From CAWJKP01 sp963843465 (GTDB lineage Bacteria > Planctomycetota > Planctomycetia > Pirellulales > Thermoguttaceae), in the NCBI GenBank assembly GCA_963843465.1, contig CAWJKP010000001.1, positions 620,001 through 684,000 of the forward strand: DNA of 64,000 nt, written 5' to 3'. Under the pieces are notes generated by a model. The model was not told where the DNA came from. It ran no database searches and saw only the letters and a list, made by a program, of their open reading frames with translations. Position 1 is the stretch's first letter. Every line of letters starts with the position of its first letter. This document shows positions 1-9,562 of this stretch, one piece after another. A program made the position numbers and the translations under genes.

Positions 1-4
1 TCAT

Positions 5-62
5 CTGGCTGCCGCTCTGGGGTCCCAATGGCCATGACAAAGGAAACGCACCCCGTGAATCG
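5..62. repeat. Repeat shared with 30955-31016
   Basis: About 58 bases here match a stretch at 30955-31016 with a few substitutions and one small gap; both contain CTGGCTGCCGCT and CCCCGTGAATCG. Both lie just upstream of a secreted-protein gene (93 and about 31099). The plus frame could be the tail of an upstream gene, but the window starts too late to tell. I do not recognise the element. Confidence 0.6.
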
Positions 63-92
63 CGACTTTCTTTCTAACCAGGAGTAAGTCTC

Positions 93-1025
93 ATGCGTCT
101 ACAGCGCATCCGCTTGGGATTACGGTCGAGAACCATTGCAGTTTCCTTCCTGCTGTTGGTCACCGGTCTGCCGGTCATGTCGCGGGCCAAAGAGGCCAAC
201 GAGAAGCTGGCCGGCCAGGCGACGCCCATCACCCACGGCCTCCGCGTCTTCACGTGCGGCCACAGTTTTCACTATTGGATTCCCGGCATCCTGAGCGATA
301 TGGCCAAGTCGGCCGGCATCGAGGGGCACGAGGCTGTCGGCCTCTCGGCGATTGGCGGCTCGCGGGTCATTCAGCATTGGAACGTCCCGGACGAGAAGAA
401 CCAGGCCAAGGCCGCCCTCCGCGACGGCAAGGTGGACGTGCTCACCCTGTCGCCGATGCACCAGCCTGATGAGGGGATCGAGAAGTTCGCGGAGTTGGGA
501 CTGAAGGGGAACCCAAATATCCGCGTCACCATCCAGGAGTTCTGGATTCCCTACGACAGCATGCAGTGGCCCTACCAGGGCGAAAAGGGAGCGAAGCCTT
601 CCGTGAAGCACTTCGATACCGCGACCGTCGCGATGCTCCGCGAGCTGCACGCCCCTTACTTCAAGACATTCGACGATTACGTCGTCGCGTTGAACGCGAG
701 GCTCGGCAAGCAGGTGGTGTTCGTCGTGCCGGTCGGCCAGGCGGTGATCGCGCTGCGCGAGAAGGTCATCGCCGGCCAGGCGCCGGGGATTGAAAAGCAG
801 TCGGACCTCTTCACCGATCCCCTGGGCCATCCGAAGGCGGCGATTCAAGCCCTGGCGGGCTATTGCCAGTTCGCCGTGATGTACCACCGCAATCCGGTGG
901 GGATGCCGATGCCCCACGTCCTGGCCGCGGGCAAGCAGAGCGAGGACCTCAACCGGCTATTGCAATCGCTCGCGTGGGAGGCCGTCTCCCACCATCCGCT
1001 CAGCGGCCTCGCAGTGGCGAAATAG
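93..1025 (+). CDS. Secreted SGNH/GDSL-like hydrolase, 310 aa
   Basis: The protein opens with a basic stretch and a hydrophobic core (about residues 14-30), a Sec-type signal, so it is probably periplasmic or secreted. The sequence GHS near residue 57 resembles block I (GDS) of SGNH esterases, and D242/H246 in DPLGHP sit where the catalytic Asp-x-x-His is expected near the C-terminus. The family typically hydrolyses acyl or acetyl esters on carbohydrates; the substrate here is unknown. A clear AGGAG lies 6-10 bases before the ATG. It has no operon partner, since the next gene (1645-3198) is on the other strand. The family call is from motifs only and other SGNH-like folds are possible. Confidence 0.7.
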   Translation: MRLQRIRLGLRSRTIAVSFLLLVTGLPVMSRAKEANEKLAGQATPITHGLRVFTCGHSFHYWIPGILSDMAKSAGIEGHEAVGLSAIGGSRVIQHWNVPDEKNQAKAALRDGKVDVLTLSPMHQPDEGIEKFAELGLKGNPNIRVTIQEFWIPYDSMQWPYQGEKGAKPSVKHFDTATVAMLRELHAPYFKTFDDYVVALNARLGKQVVFVVPVGQAVIALREKVIAGQAPGIEKQSDLFTDPLGHPKAAIQALAGYCQFAVMYHRNPVGMPMPHVLAAGKQSEDLNRLLQSLAWEAVSHHPLSGLAVAK

Positions 1026-1644
1026 GTGCCGAAGGGGCTGAGCATCAACTCGGCCACGGGCGAAATCACGGGCACGCGCGGAGACGGGCGTCAGCACGAT
1101 CTTGCTGACTGTGGCCAGTGGTCTCGATCATTGTCCGAGAGCCGGACGTCGAACTCGACGTAAAAGCTCTCCGCGCCTGGCAACTGTGGCAGCTTGCCCG
1201 CCGAGAAATCGCGTACGATCACCCTCTGCGCCGTCTCTCGTATGCCGACCCCGGCAGCCCGCTACGGCCCGCAAGAACGCCGCTGTGGCCCTCGGTGCCC
1301 GGTCTGGTCAAAAGGCCACCCCCGCCCGCCAGGGTCGCCAGTGAGCCTGCAAGAAAGCCACACGGCCTGCTGGAGTCCACCGGCCTGCCCAGCCCCTGTC
1401 CCGTGCTGGGCAAGGCCATGTCGGTCAACTACGTCTTCCATGACGGCGACTGGGATCGGGCCGGCGGGCCCTGACGTGCGAGTTGGTGACCGTCTCGTCC
1501 GCCGAGATCAGCGACCTTGGCTCCCGAGGCCACCTGACTAGCCGTCAGACTCGTGGACGCGGATCATCCACTGCGTCTGGGCGGCCCACGCAGCAACCGC
1601 AGCAGTCTCAACCGCCGGCCCCCTGCCCGCGGCTACCACCCAAG
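1026..1644. other. Intergenic region with no supported gene
   Basis: About 620 bases separate the SGNH gene from the converging propeller gene. Open frames here lack a ribosome-binding site and recognisable motifs. The middle part (about 1190-1365) belongs to a degenerate dispersed repeat. Nothing else is apparent. Confidence 0.6.
1190..1365. repeat. Dispersed degenerate repeat, copy A
   Basis: This stretch contains the core CTACGGCCC, then GAACGCCGCTGTGGCCCTCGG, then CTGGTCAAAAGGCC. The same ordered blocks appear at about 27095-27310, 27320-27590 and 30380-30620. All copies lie in gaps between genes and carry indels in every frame, as in an old decayed sequence family. Its origin is unknown. 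Confidence 0.55.
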
Positions 1645-3198
1645 TCACTCAGTATGGACCGCCCACAAATACTTCTTCGAGGCAATGTAAAGCGTGCCGT
1701 TGGCGGCGACCGGCGTTGCCCAGATCGGGGCACCAAGACTAATCTTGCCGAGGACTTTCAACTCCTTGCCGGATGCCAGCACCCACAGATGTTTTGTGGT
1801 CGGATAGTAGATTTTCCCGTCCACGGCCAACGAGGATGCAATCCCCTCCGCCATCCCTTCGTGGACCCAATAACACTTCCCAGTTTCCGCATCGAGACAG
1901 TGCAACCGTCCGGCAACGTCGCCCACATACAGCAACCCCTCCGCGATGGAAACCGTCGCCAGGCTCCGGTCGAGTCCCTGATAACACCAGATCCTGCCGG
2001 TCTTGGTAACGTCGCCCGTCTTCGTTGCATCAATACAGTGGAGCGCGCCTCGGCCGCGGCCATGTGCGGGATCGCGGCCAATCGCCACGTAAACACGGTT
2101 GCGGTAGAACACAGGCGTGGCAACGATTTCGCTCATGCCGACGAACGTTCCGTCAGCGGCCTTGTTGATCGAATCTCCACGTCGCCTGTCACCTCGACAA
2201 TAGTGGGTTATCCGTCGCAAGCCGCCGAAGGTCTTATACTCCGGCGGGTCGCAGTCATACGACCAGATGATTTTCAGTTTCACGGCTTCCTCCGGGGCCG
2301 ACGTGAGCGCCTCGAAGGCATAGCACACCCCGTCGCCGCCGCCGAAGAAAACAAGTTTGCGGTCGCCGACCTTGCCTATCGACGGCGAGGACCATTGCCC
2401 GTGCAGCAAGTTTGGCCCGATCGGTGCATCGTCTCTTGCCAACAGCCGCCCCGTCCTCTTGTCCAGCACAATGAGGTTCGGAGCGTCAGGCGCCGGCGGT
2501 TTCCCCAGATCATCATCCTTTCTTTCCGTCAATCGGTCCACGCCATTGGAGGTGCAAGCATAAAGACAGTCCCCGTCGATCACGGCCGAACCGTTGCAAG
2601 CATCCGATGGGCGGACCCCCGCACGCCACATGTCAAATGTCCAGAGCGTTCTGGCGTTGTTGTTTTCATGCCTGTTCGGATCGCCCTTCGTGTCCAGGCA
2701 GATGACCTCACAATTATTATTGACGAAATAGACGCGATCCCCCTCCACCAGCGGCGATGAGCAAACGCCCAACGAAGCTTGCATCGTGCGGAAATTAAGT
2801 TTCCTGCCGCCTATCTGCCCGGGAACATCATCTCGGCCCAGCGCGCTCCATTGCCAAAGCAGCTTTCCCGTCTTTTCGTCCAAGCACAGCAGCACTCCTG
2901 CCCTGTCTTGCACGCTACCAATGAACACTTTTCCTCCGGCGATGGTCGGTGTGCTACAGGCATTCTGGCCGACTCCAATCGCCCACCTGACGTTCTTCGT
3001 GGTGCCCATTCTGATTCGGCCACCCTGAGGATCTTTCTCGCCCGGCTCGAACGAATAGGGTAACCCCTTCTCCTCGGACGCCATATTCTTGCTTGCGGTT
3101 CCTCCCCATTGGGGCCAATCGTTGGCCGGCGCTCGGGTTGCGGAGAGCCATGGAGACAGGGAGGCGACAACAAGGAAGCACCATCGGTGCGGGTACAT
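1645..3198 (-). CDS. Secreted PQQ-like beta-propeller protein, 517 aa
   Basis: A Sec signal peptide (about residues 1-25, ending near ATRAPA) is followed by WPQWGG and repeated blades of the PQQ/BamB type, for example GVLLCLDEKTGKLLWQWSA and GRLHCLDAETGKCYW. The spacing of the Trp-containing blade ends fits a 7-8 bladed propeller. Planctomycetes encode many such proteins. Most are annotated as outer-membrane protein assembly factor BamB-like, but no conserved quinone-binding residues can be assigned here, so an enzymatic role is unproven. A 7-bp GC-rich hairpin lies about 65 bases upstream of the start. The gene converges on the 93-1025 gene. Confidence 0.85.
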   Translation of the reverse strand: MYPHRWCFLVVASLSPWLSATRAPANDWPQWGGTASKNMASEEKGLPYSFEPGEKDPQGGRIRMGTTKNVRWAIGVGQNACSTPTIAGGKVFIGSVQDRAGVLLCLDEKTGKLLWQWSALGRDDVPGQIGGRKLNFRTMQASLGVCSSPLVEGDRVYFVNNNCEVICLDTKGDPNRHENNNARTLWTFDMWRAGVRPSDACNGSAVIDGDCLYACTSNGVDRLTERKDDDLGKPPAPDAPNLIVLDKRTGRLLARDDAPIGPNLLHGQWSSPSIGKVGDRKLVFFGGGDGVCYAFEALTSAPEEAVKLKIIWSYDCDPPEYKTFGGLRRITHYCRGDRRRGDSINKAADGTFVGMSEIVATPVFYRNRVYVAIGRDPAHGRGRGALHCIDATKTGDVTKTGRIWCYQGLDRSLATVSIAEGLLYVGDVAGRLHCLDAETGKCYWVHEGMAEGIASSLAVDGKIYYPTTKHLWVLASGKELKVLGKISLGAPIWATPVAANGTLYIASKKYLWAVHTE

Positions 3199-3262
3199 GG
3201 GACATCTGCTCCTTATTGAGCTTCACGTTGATCGTGAACCGACATTTCCCCATTTCGACTCC

Positions 3263-3281
3263 GCTCGGATACGCTCCGAGC
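3263..3281 (-). other. Hairpin in the leader of the propeller gene
   Basis: GCTCGGA and TCCGAGC pair perfectly over 7 bp around a 5-base loop, upstream of the minus-strand start at 3198. No T-tract follows on the minus strand, so it is not a convincing terminator. Its role is unknown and it may be chance. Confidence 0.3.
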
Positions 3282-3358
3282 AGCAATCGTTCCCTCATGT
3301 TAGCAAGGTGGTGCGTCACTTTCCAGCAGGCGAGCCGATTCGCTGCTTTTGCCAGGTT

Positions 3359-3814
3359 TCATTTGCTGAATCCTACCGCCCCGACGCGCCCAGGCCCGAA
3401 ACATAAGTGGCCAGGATACTTCGCGGTGACCACCCGATTCTTGCTGGCCGTATCAACGTCCTTGCCCGGCGGCGCTGGTTGCGGCTTTTCCTTGCGCATG
3501 CGTCCGACGGTGGTGACACCGAGATGGATACCGGCCCGGGCGAGGATCTGGGCGATCTTCATTTTCCCTAACATTGGACAAAGGGACTTCAGCCGCTGGA
3601 CCACATGCCGGACACAGTCGGGATACTTGTTCACAGGCTCAGGCAGTTGGACCAGGGCATCCGGGCCTTGTTCGTCGACACTTTTGAGCCAGGAGGCGAT
3701 GGTTTCTGCCGTCACCAAGAACGCCTTGGCCGTCTGCTCCAGAGACCAACTGCGGGCCGCCCGAAGTTGAAGGATAGCCATTCGTTCGGCGGGCGGGTGT
3801 AGGCGTTGCCGCAT
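3359..3814 (-). pseudogene. Truncated transposase, helix-turn-helix part only
   Basis: The segment from MRQRLHPPAERMAIL to VVTAKYPGH resembles the N-terminal half of a planctomycete transposase with an integrase-type catalytic core. It has a winged helix-turn-helix (SLEQTAKAF then TIASWLKSVDE), then the linker DALVQLPEPVNKYPD and the block RLKSLCPMLGKMKIAQILARAG. The DDE catalytic domain that should follow the sequence near VVTAKYP is missing and the frame ends in unrelated residues. The open frame extends upstream to 4009, but that part overlaps the start of the aminotransferase gene and looks non-coding. No terminal inverted repeats were found, so the element is dead. Confidence 0.7.
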
Positions 3815-3967
3815 GGAAAGGTGACAATCGTCATGCGGCGTGCAGGAGCCGTAACCAGCGTTCGCCGGCTGCCCAGGATTGCCAGGACCGGGCCGCCGTG
3901 CTAAAGTTGCGGGCAGTCTCAACAGCCGCCGGGCCCGGGCAGCGATACCACACAAAGGAGGTGCCGC

Positions 3968-5257
3968 ATGTCCAGCGATTCGACCGTCTCGGAGAAGCTG
4001 GCCATCCACGGGGGGCCGAAGGCCGTGACGAACACGCTGCCCTCATGGCCGCAGTTCGACGAGCCCGCGATCAGCGCCGTTGAGAGTGTGCTGCGCTCGG
4101 GCAGGGTCAACTACTGGACCGGTCGCCAGGGCATGGAGTTCGAACGCCGGTTCGCCCAGTGGCAGGGGAGCCGGTTCGCGGTAAGCGCCGCCACGGGCAC
4201 GGCCGCGCTGCACGTCTGCCTGGCGGCGCTGGGGATCGGCCCCGGAGATGAGGTACTCGTGCCCAGCTACACCTTCATCGCCACCAGCTTCGCGGTCGTG
4301 CAGGCGGGGGCCGTTCCGCGCTTCGCGGACGTGAACCTGGACGACCACTGCCTCAGCGTCGCGTCGGCCGAGAAACTGGTCACCCCGCGGACCAGAGCGA
4401 TCATCCCGGTGCACCTCTACGGCAACGTCTGCGACATGGACGGCATCAATGCGCTGGCCAAGCGGCACGATCTCTACGTGATCGAGGACAACGCCCAGGC
4501 ATTCGGCGGCGCGTACCGGGGCAAGAAGACCGGCACCCTGGGCCACATGGCCGCGTGCAGCTTCTGCCAGAACAAGACGTTCACCACCGGCGGCGAAGGC
4601 GGCATGGTCACGACCGACGACGAGGACCTCGCCTGGGAGGCGCGAAGCTTCCGCGATCACGGCTACAACGTCCAAGAGCGACTCAATCTGCTGGCGCTGG
4701 AGCAGAAGCTGCCCTACATTCACAACCGCGTCGGCTGGAACTACCGCATGACCGAGATGCAGTCGGCCATCGGCCTGGCGGAGCTCGACCGGATCGACAC
4801 CTGGAACTTGCCCCGCCGCCGCCGCAACGCCCGCATCCTCCTGGACACCCTGGGCCCCCTGCCGCAAGTCAAGTACCTGCCGGTCGACACCCCCGACCGG
4901 CAAAACGGTTGGTACGTGTGCGCGTTCTCCTTGGACATCGAAGAGATGAGCTGCGACATCGCCCAGTTCGTCCGGGCCACGAGCGCCGAGGGGTGCCCCT
5001 GCTGGAAGGTTTTTTGGCCGCAGTGCCACACCGAGCGGGCGTTCGGCGAGCATCGCGGGTTGGGCCGCTCGGGCTTCCCCTTCACGTCCCGGGAGTACAC
5101 CGATCCCCAGAGTGTCGATTACCGCAAGGTCGACGTGCCCAACGCCCGCTGGCACGAGTCGCACACCTTCACCTGCTTCGCATATCCCACTTTCAGCGAA
5201 GAGGACATGCAACAGATCGCCGCCGGGCTGGTCAAAGTGATCCGCGCCTACTCGTGA
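3968..5257 (+). CDS. DegT/DnrJ/EryC1/StrS aminotransferase, 429 aa
   Basis: This is a PLP-dependent aminotransferase or dehydratase of the sugar-modifying family. It has the complete fold: the GTAALHVCLAALGIGPGDEV block (about residues 77-95), the PLP-binding VIEDNAQ (Asp174), and the Schiff-base lysine K203 in FCQNKTFTTGGEGG. Family members transaminate keto-sugars, usually nucleotide-linked; a secreted-sugar or cyclitol substrate is also possible here. The start is well supported by AAAGGAGGTG 5 bases before the ATG. No signal peptide, so it is cytoplasmic. It heads a same-strand run with an oxidoreductase, a ceramidase-like enzyme, a sugar isomerase and another oxidoreductase, suggesting carbohydrate metabolism. 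Confidence 0.92.
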   Translation: MSSDSTVSEKLAIHGGPKAVTNTLPSWPQFDEPAISAVESVLRSGRVNYWTGRQGMEFERRFAQWQGSRFAVSAATGTAALHVCLAALGIGPGDEVLVPSYTFIATSFAVVQAGAVPRFADVNLDDHCLSVASAEKLVTPRTRAIIPVHLYGNVCDMDGINALAKRHDLYVIEDNAQAFGGAYRGKKTGTLGHMAACSFCQNKTFTTGGEGGMVTTDDEDLAWEARSFRDHGYNVQERLNLLALEQKLPYIHNRVGWNYRMTEMQSAIGLAELDRIDTWNLPRRRRNARILLDTLGPLPQVKYLPVDTPDRQNGWYVCAFSLDIEEMSCDIAQFVRATSAEGCPCWKVFWPQCHTERAFGEHRGLGRSGFPFTSREYTDPQSVDYRKVDVPNARWHESHTFTCFAYPTFSEEDMQQIAAGLVKVIRAYS

Positions 5258-5493
5258 GGGCCGCACCGTAGTGCACTGCAGCACGACGCGGTTGCCGCTG
5301 TCGGCGGCGCAGACGTTGCCTTCGCGCCGGGGCTGACCCAGAAGGGGTACAGCGATCCGCTGCGGAGATGAAGACGCAGCCTCGTGTCTGCGCTGCTGCT
5401 TGACACGACCGCGCGGTGGACGTAGGCTGATTTGCGCGGCAGGCGGAAAGAACCGTCCTTCGAGCAGTTCCCGCATCTTCCGGGGAGTTGATC

Positions 5494-6803
5494 ATGAAGC
5501 TGCGTGCCGATCGTCGTGCGTTTCTCAAGGGCTCCGCTTTAGCTGGGGCGGGCGTTTGGCTGGCGGGCAGTTGGGCCACGGCCCGGGGCCGCGCGCCCAT
5601 GAAAAACTGAACCTCGGCATTATCGGGGTGCACAGCCGCGGGGCACAAAACATGCGGGAAGTGACGAGCGAGAACGTCGTCGCCCTGTGCGACGTCGACG
5701 AGAACTACCTGGCCGAGGCCGCCCAGAGCCATCCTGGGGCCAAGACCTACACCGACTGGCGCCGAATGCTCGACCAGAAAGATATCGACGCGGTCATCGT
5801 CAGCACGACCGAGCATACCCACGCCTTGGCCAGCGTCGCGGCCATGAAACGCGGCAAGCATGTCTATTGCGAGAAACCGCTGGCCCATTCGGTCTACGAG
5901 GCCCGCGCAATGCGCGAGACCTCCGAGCAGATGCACGTGGCGACCCAGATGGGCACGCAGATGCACGCGACGGACAACTACCGCCGCGTGGTCGAGTTGA
6001 TTCAATCCGGCGCGATCGGGCCGGTTCGCGAGGCGCACGTCTGGGTGGACCAGGGCATCGAAGGCCCTCGCAGCCGACCGCAGGAAACGCCGCCGGTCCC
6101 CAAGACCCTGCAGTGGGATCTGTGGCTGGGACCGGCGCCCTGGCGGCCGTATCATCCGTGCTACTTCAAGAACCGTTCCATGTCCTGGCAGAACTGGTGG
6201 GATTTCGGCAACGGCGCGCTGGGCGACATGGGGAGCCACACGATCGACCTGGCCTTCTGGGCCTTGCAGTTACAGTACCCGACGACGGTCGAGGCCGAGG
6301 GGCCCGCGCCGCCGCGCAGCGAAACGTACCCCGATTGGTTGATCGTCCGCTGGGAGCATCCGGCCCGCGGCAACCGGCCGGCGGTGAGGCTCACCTGGTA
6401 CGATCGGCATAACCGGCCGAAATCTCCCGAGGGAGTCGATCTGAAGCAGTGGCATCTGGGGATCATGTTCGTCGGCGACAAGGGGACCCTCCTGGCCGAC
6501 TACGGCAAGCGGATGTTGTTGCCGCAAGCCGATTTCAAGGACTTCCAGGCGCCGCAGCCTTGGATCGCCCCCTCGCCGGGACATCACCAGGAGTGGATCC
6601 AGGCCTGCAAGACGGGCTCGCCGACGTTGTGCAACTTCGATTACTCCGGCGCGCTGGTGGAACACAACCTGCTGGGCACGGTGGCCTTCCGGACAGGCAA
6701 GAAGCTCCAGTGGGACCCGGCAAAGCTGCAGGCGACCAACTGCCCCGAGGCCGACCGTTTCATCCGACGCCCGTACCGCTCGGGCTGGATTCTGGAGGGC
6801 TGA
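5494..6803 (+). CDS. Gfo/Idh/MocA oxidoreductase with Tat signal, frameshifted
   Basis: The ATG at 5494 begins a Tat signal (RRAFLKGSALAGAG), but that frame stops at 5610. The oxidoreductase continues in the next frame from the Rossmann motif LGIIGVHSRGAQN. One extra A in the A-run at 5602-5606 would join them as PMKKLNLGIIG. The body has EKPLAHSVYEAR, the conserved EKP of the family, and the C-terminal alpha/beta domain with the tract WDFGNGALGDMGSH. Members oxidise or reduce sugars and inositols with NAD(P); Tat-exported ones are typical of planctomycetes. The indel in a homopolymer suggests a sequencing error, though real inactivation cannot be excluded. Confidence 0.85.
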
Positions 6804-6928
6804 ACTCGTCACTACCCCAGCCAGCCGCTTTCCGCCGCTCGCCGGGCGAATAAGGAGTTATTGACAGGGACACCGGCGTCTCCCGGGGTCAAGAGCTGCA
6901 ACGTCCCCAGATCAGGAGAATCCTCGCC

Positions 6929-8461
6929 ATGCATGCCACCAGCCGTGGAATCGTGCGCTTCGCACACAGTGGTCTTCTAGCAGTTCTCGCCGCGGTCAGT
7001 CCGCTTGCCGCCCAGACGCCGCGGTCGATGAAAGCCGGCTTTGCCGAGGCCGACATCACGCCCAAGATCGGCATGGAGCAGCCGGGCGGGTACGGGAAAT
7101 CCTATCACCGCAGCCTCCACGATCCGTGCAAGGTGCGCACGGCCGTGCTGGACGACGGCCAGCGTCGCGTCGCGGTCGTAGGGATCGACGGCATCGCCGT
7201 GCATCGCGAAATGGTACTGGACGCGCGACAGGCAATCGCTCGGCGAACGGGCATCCCCGCGGAAGCAATCCTCATCTGCGCGTCGCATTCGCACTCTTCC
7301 GGGCCGATCTTCGGCGTGCGGCGAGGCCAGTACGATCACGCCTCGCCGCTGGTGCAAAAGTTGGCCTACGATCAGTCGACGCTGGTCGATGCGGAATACT
7401 ACACCCATGTACAAGAGCAGATCATCGCGGCAGCCTGCCAAGCCGATGCGTCGCGCGTCGAGGCGCGCTGCGGGGTCGGTCGAGGCAACGAGGGGCGGGT
7501 GTCGTTCAACCGCCGCTTCCGCATGAAGAACGGCCGGACGTTCACCCATCCCGGTCAGAACAATCCGGACATCGTTGAACCGGCCGGTCCGATCGATCCC
7601 GAGGTCGGCGTGATCGGCGTGTGGGACAAGCAGGGCAACTTGCTGGGCTGCATGATCGACTTCGCCTGCCATGCGACGACCAGTCCCGGCGGCATTTCGG
7701 CCAACTACATTTACTATTTGGAACGCACGATTCGCGGCATGTTCGGGGCAAAGACGGTGGTCGTCTTTCTGGCAGGCGCGTGTGGCGATGTAACGCAGGT
7801 GGACAATCGCAGCCCCTCGCCCTACCCCGACGCCGAGCAATGGGCCCAGCGGGTCGGCGGAAGCGTGGGAGCCGAGGCAGTGAAGGTCCTCCTGGCGATG
7901 CAACCGGCGACGCTCACGCCGGTCGATGCGAAGAGCGTAGTCCTGGACATCCCGCGCCGCCGGCCGACGCCCGAGCGCGTGCGGAACTGCCTGGCGCTGG
8001 TACAAAAGGATGTGAAGGAGGTTGACCCCACCGAGTGGCTGTTCGCCAAGGAAATCGTACTCCTCGATGCGATTCTCGCCAAGGAACCGACCACCGAAGT
8101 CGAAGTGCAGGCCATTCAGATTGGTCCGGCCGTGCTCGTGGCGAACCCGTCCGAGTTCTTTTGCCAACTGGGCCTCGACATCAAAGCCAAGAGCCGCTTT
8201 GCGTTCACCTTTCCTGTAACGCTGGCCAACGGTTGCGTCGGCTATGTGCCCACCGCAGAAGCCTTCGGCCAGGACGGCGGTGGCTACGAGACGCGGCTCA
8301 CGAGTTACAGTAATCTGGAGATCACGGCCGGCCCTCGGATTGTCGCCGCGGCCTTAAAGCTCCTCAGCCGAATGACGCCCGGCGAGGTGCCCGTCCCGCC
8401 GAAGCCGCCGCCGGTCAAGAATTCCTGGTCGTACGGCAACGTGCCGCCGGAAAAAGAATAG
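6929..8461 (+). CDS. Secreted neutral/alkaline ceramidase-like hydrolase, 510 aa
   Basis: A signal peptide (cleavage near LAAQT, about residue 30) leads to MKAGFAEADITPKIG, the opening typical of the neutral/alkaline non-lysosomal ceramidase N-terminal domain as found in many planctomycetes. Zinc-site sequences are visible: SHSHSSGP (His pair) and IDFACHATTS. LAGACGDVTQ is also characteristic. True ceramidases are longer (about 650-750 aa) and have a C-terminal immunoglobulin-like domain, which is absent here. The physiological substrate of the short planctomycete form is not established. RBS-like AGGAG lies before the ATG. Same-strand neighbours suggest co-expression with sugar-modifying enzymes. 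Confidence 0.85.
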   Translation: MHATSRGIVRFAHSGLLAVLAAVSPLAAQTPRSMKAGFAEADITPKIGMEQPGGYGKSYHRSLHDPCKVRTAVLDDGQRRVAVVGIDGIAVHREMVLDARQAIARRTGIPAEAILICASHSHSSGPIFGVRRGQYDHASPLVQKLAYDQSTLVDAEYYTHVQEQIIAAACQADASRVEARCGVGRGNEGRVSFNRRFRMKNGRTFTHPGQNNPDIVEPAGPIDPEVGVIGVWDKQGNLLGCMIDFACHATTSPGGISANYIYYLERTIRGMFGAKTVVVFLAGACGDVTQVDNRSPSPYPDAEQWAQRVGGSVGAEAVKVLLAMQPATLTPVDAKSVVLDIPRRRPTPERVRNCLALVQKDVKEVDPTEWLFAKEIVLLDAILAKEPTTEVEVQAIQIGPAVLVANPSEFFCQLGLDIKAKSRFAFTFPVTLANGCVGYVPTAEAFGQDGGGYETRLTSYSNLEITAGPRIVAAALKLLSRMTPGEVPVPPKPPPVKNSWSYGNVPPEKE

Positions 8462-8570
8462 CTGACTTTGGCCCCGCCCCCCCTTTTCGCCGCCGTTTCG
8501 AAACCCGGGCAAGTAGCATGGCCTTCCCGGCAGTGCCGGGCCTTGAAACAGCGTCGTAGGAGAACAGACC

Positions 8571-9536
8571 GTGAGCGCTTCCTTCACCCGCCGAGACTTT
8601 CTCACCTATAGCGGTGGGCTAGGGGCGAGCGTCGCCGTGGCGTCGCTCTTGGCACGATCCGCCCGGGGGGCATCGCAAGCGCGTTTGACGGTTTCCGTCC
8701 GCGATGCGATGCTCACTCACACCGGCGAGCAAAATGCTTGGGCCGCCTTGAAACGCATCGGCTCCGAGGGCGTGGAAGCAGCCGTCAGCGACGACCTCGC
8801 GCTGCCGAGCCTGTCCCATGCCGGCGAGAAATACTCCCTGGCCACCGACGCCGGAATCGCGCGGGTGAGAGCCGCCGCCGGCGCGGCCGGTCAGAAGATC
8901 ACCGCCTTGTGCATGTACAATCGCTTCGCGGAACGCCCGGACAAAGAGGTGGAATTGTGTACCCGGGCAGCCCACGCGGCTCAGGCACTTGGCGTCACGG
9001 CGATCCGTATTGACGTCGTTCCGCAGCAGCTCGCACGGGCCGAATTTCTCAAGCTGGCGACTACCACGCTCGCGAAGCTGATGGCGGCAACGGAATCGAC
9101 CGGCGTGGCCTTTGCCGTTGAAAATCACGGCAGCACGACCAACGATCCGGAGTTCCTCCGCCCGCTGTTTGCCGGTGTCGGCTCGAAGCGGTTCGGGCTC
9201 ACGCTGGACACGGGAAATTTCTACTGGTACGGACATCCGCTGTCGAGGGTCTACGAGTTGTACGAGATGTTTGCCCCGCGCGTGTTTCATACGCACTGCA
9301 AGAGCATCGGCTATCCGGCCGAGCAGCGCGAGAGGCAACGCCCGATGGGCTGGGAGTACGGCAAGTACCACGGTCCGATCTACGCAGGCGACATCGACTT
9401 CGGCCGCGTGGTAGCGATCCTGAAGAAGGCCGGCTATTCGAACGATCTCTGCATCGAGGACGAGTCGTTAGGAAGAGTGAAGGGCGCCGCGGACATCCTC
9501 GCCAAGGAGCTTCGCCTGTTGAAAGACCTGCGATAA
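8571..9536 (+). CDS. Tat-exported sugar isomerase/epimerase (TIM barrel), 321 aa
   Basis: A GTG start is preceded by GTAGGAGAAC, a good ribosome-binding site. The protein begins with a Tat signal (TRRDFLTYSGGLGASVAVAS) and continues as a xylose-isomerase-like TIM barrel. Likely metal ligands are the Glu in FAVENHG, the Asp in LTLDTGNF, the His pair in VFHTHCKS and the Glu in LCIEDES. Family members interconvert ketoses, aldoses or inosose intermediates. It follows the ceramidase-like gene and precedes a Gfo/Idh/MocA oxidoreductase by 26 bases, so the pair probably form one operon and act on the same sugar outside the cytoplasm. Confidence 0.88.
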   Translation: MSASFTRRDFLTYSGGLGASVAVASLLARSARGASQARLTVSVRDAMLTHTGEQNAWAALKRIGSEGVEAAVSDDLALPSLSHAGEKYSLATDAGIARVRAAAGAAGQKITALCMYNRFAERPDKEVELCTRAAHAAQALGVTAIRIDVVPQQLARAEFLKLATTTLAKLMAATESTGVAFAVENHGSTTNDPEFLRPLFAGVGSKRFGLTLDTGNFYWYGHPLSRVYELYEMFAPRVFHTHCKSIGYPAEQRERQRPMGWEYGKYHGPIYAGDIDFGRVVAILKKAGYSNDLCIEDESLGRVKGAADILAKELRLLKDLR

Positions 9537-9562
9537 GGGCCAACCACTTTCCGGAGTTGACG

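Noticed and set aside
1483..2760. Long plus-strand ORF of 425 codons
   Set aside because: It is the antisense of the propeller gene 1645-3198, which has a signal peptide and repeated blades; the plus frame has no motif or ribosome-binding site.
3263..3281. Hairpin as a riboswitch or terminator
   Set aside because: Only 7 bp with no T-tract and no conserved riboswitch sequence around it.
4043..5476. Long minus-strand ORF opposite the aminotransferase
   Set aside because: High-GC shadow: the plus frame has the full DegT motifs and a strong ribosome-binding site.
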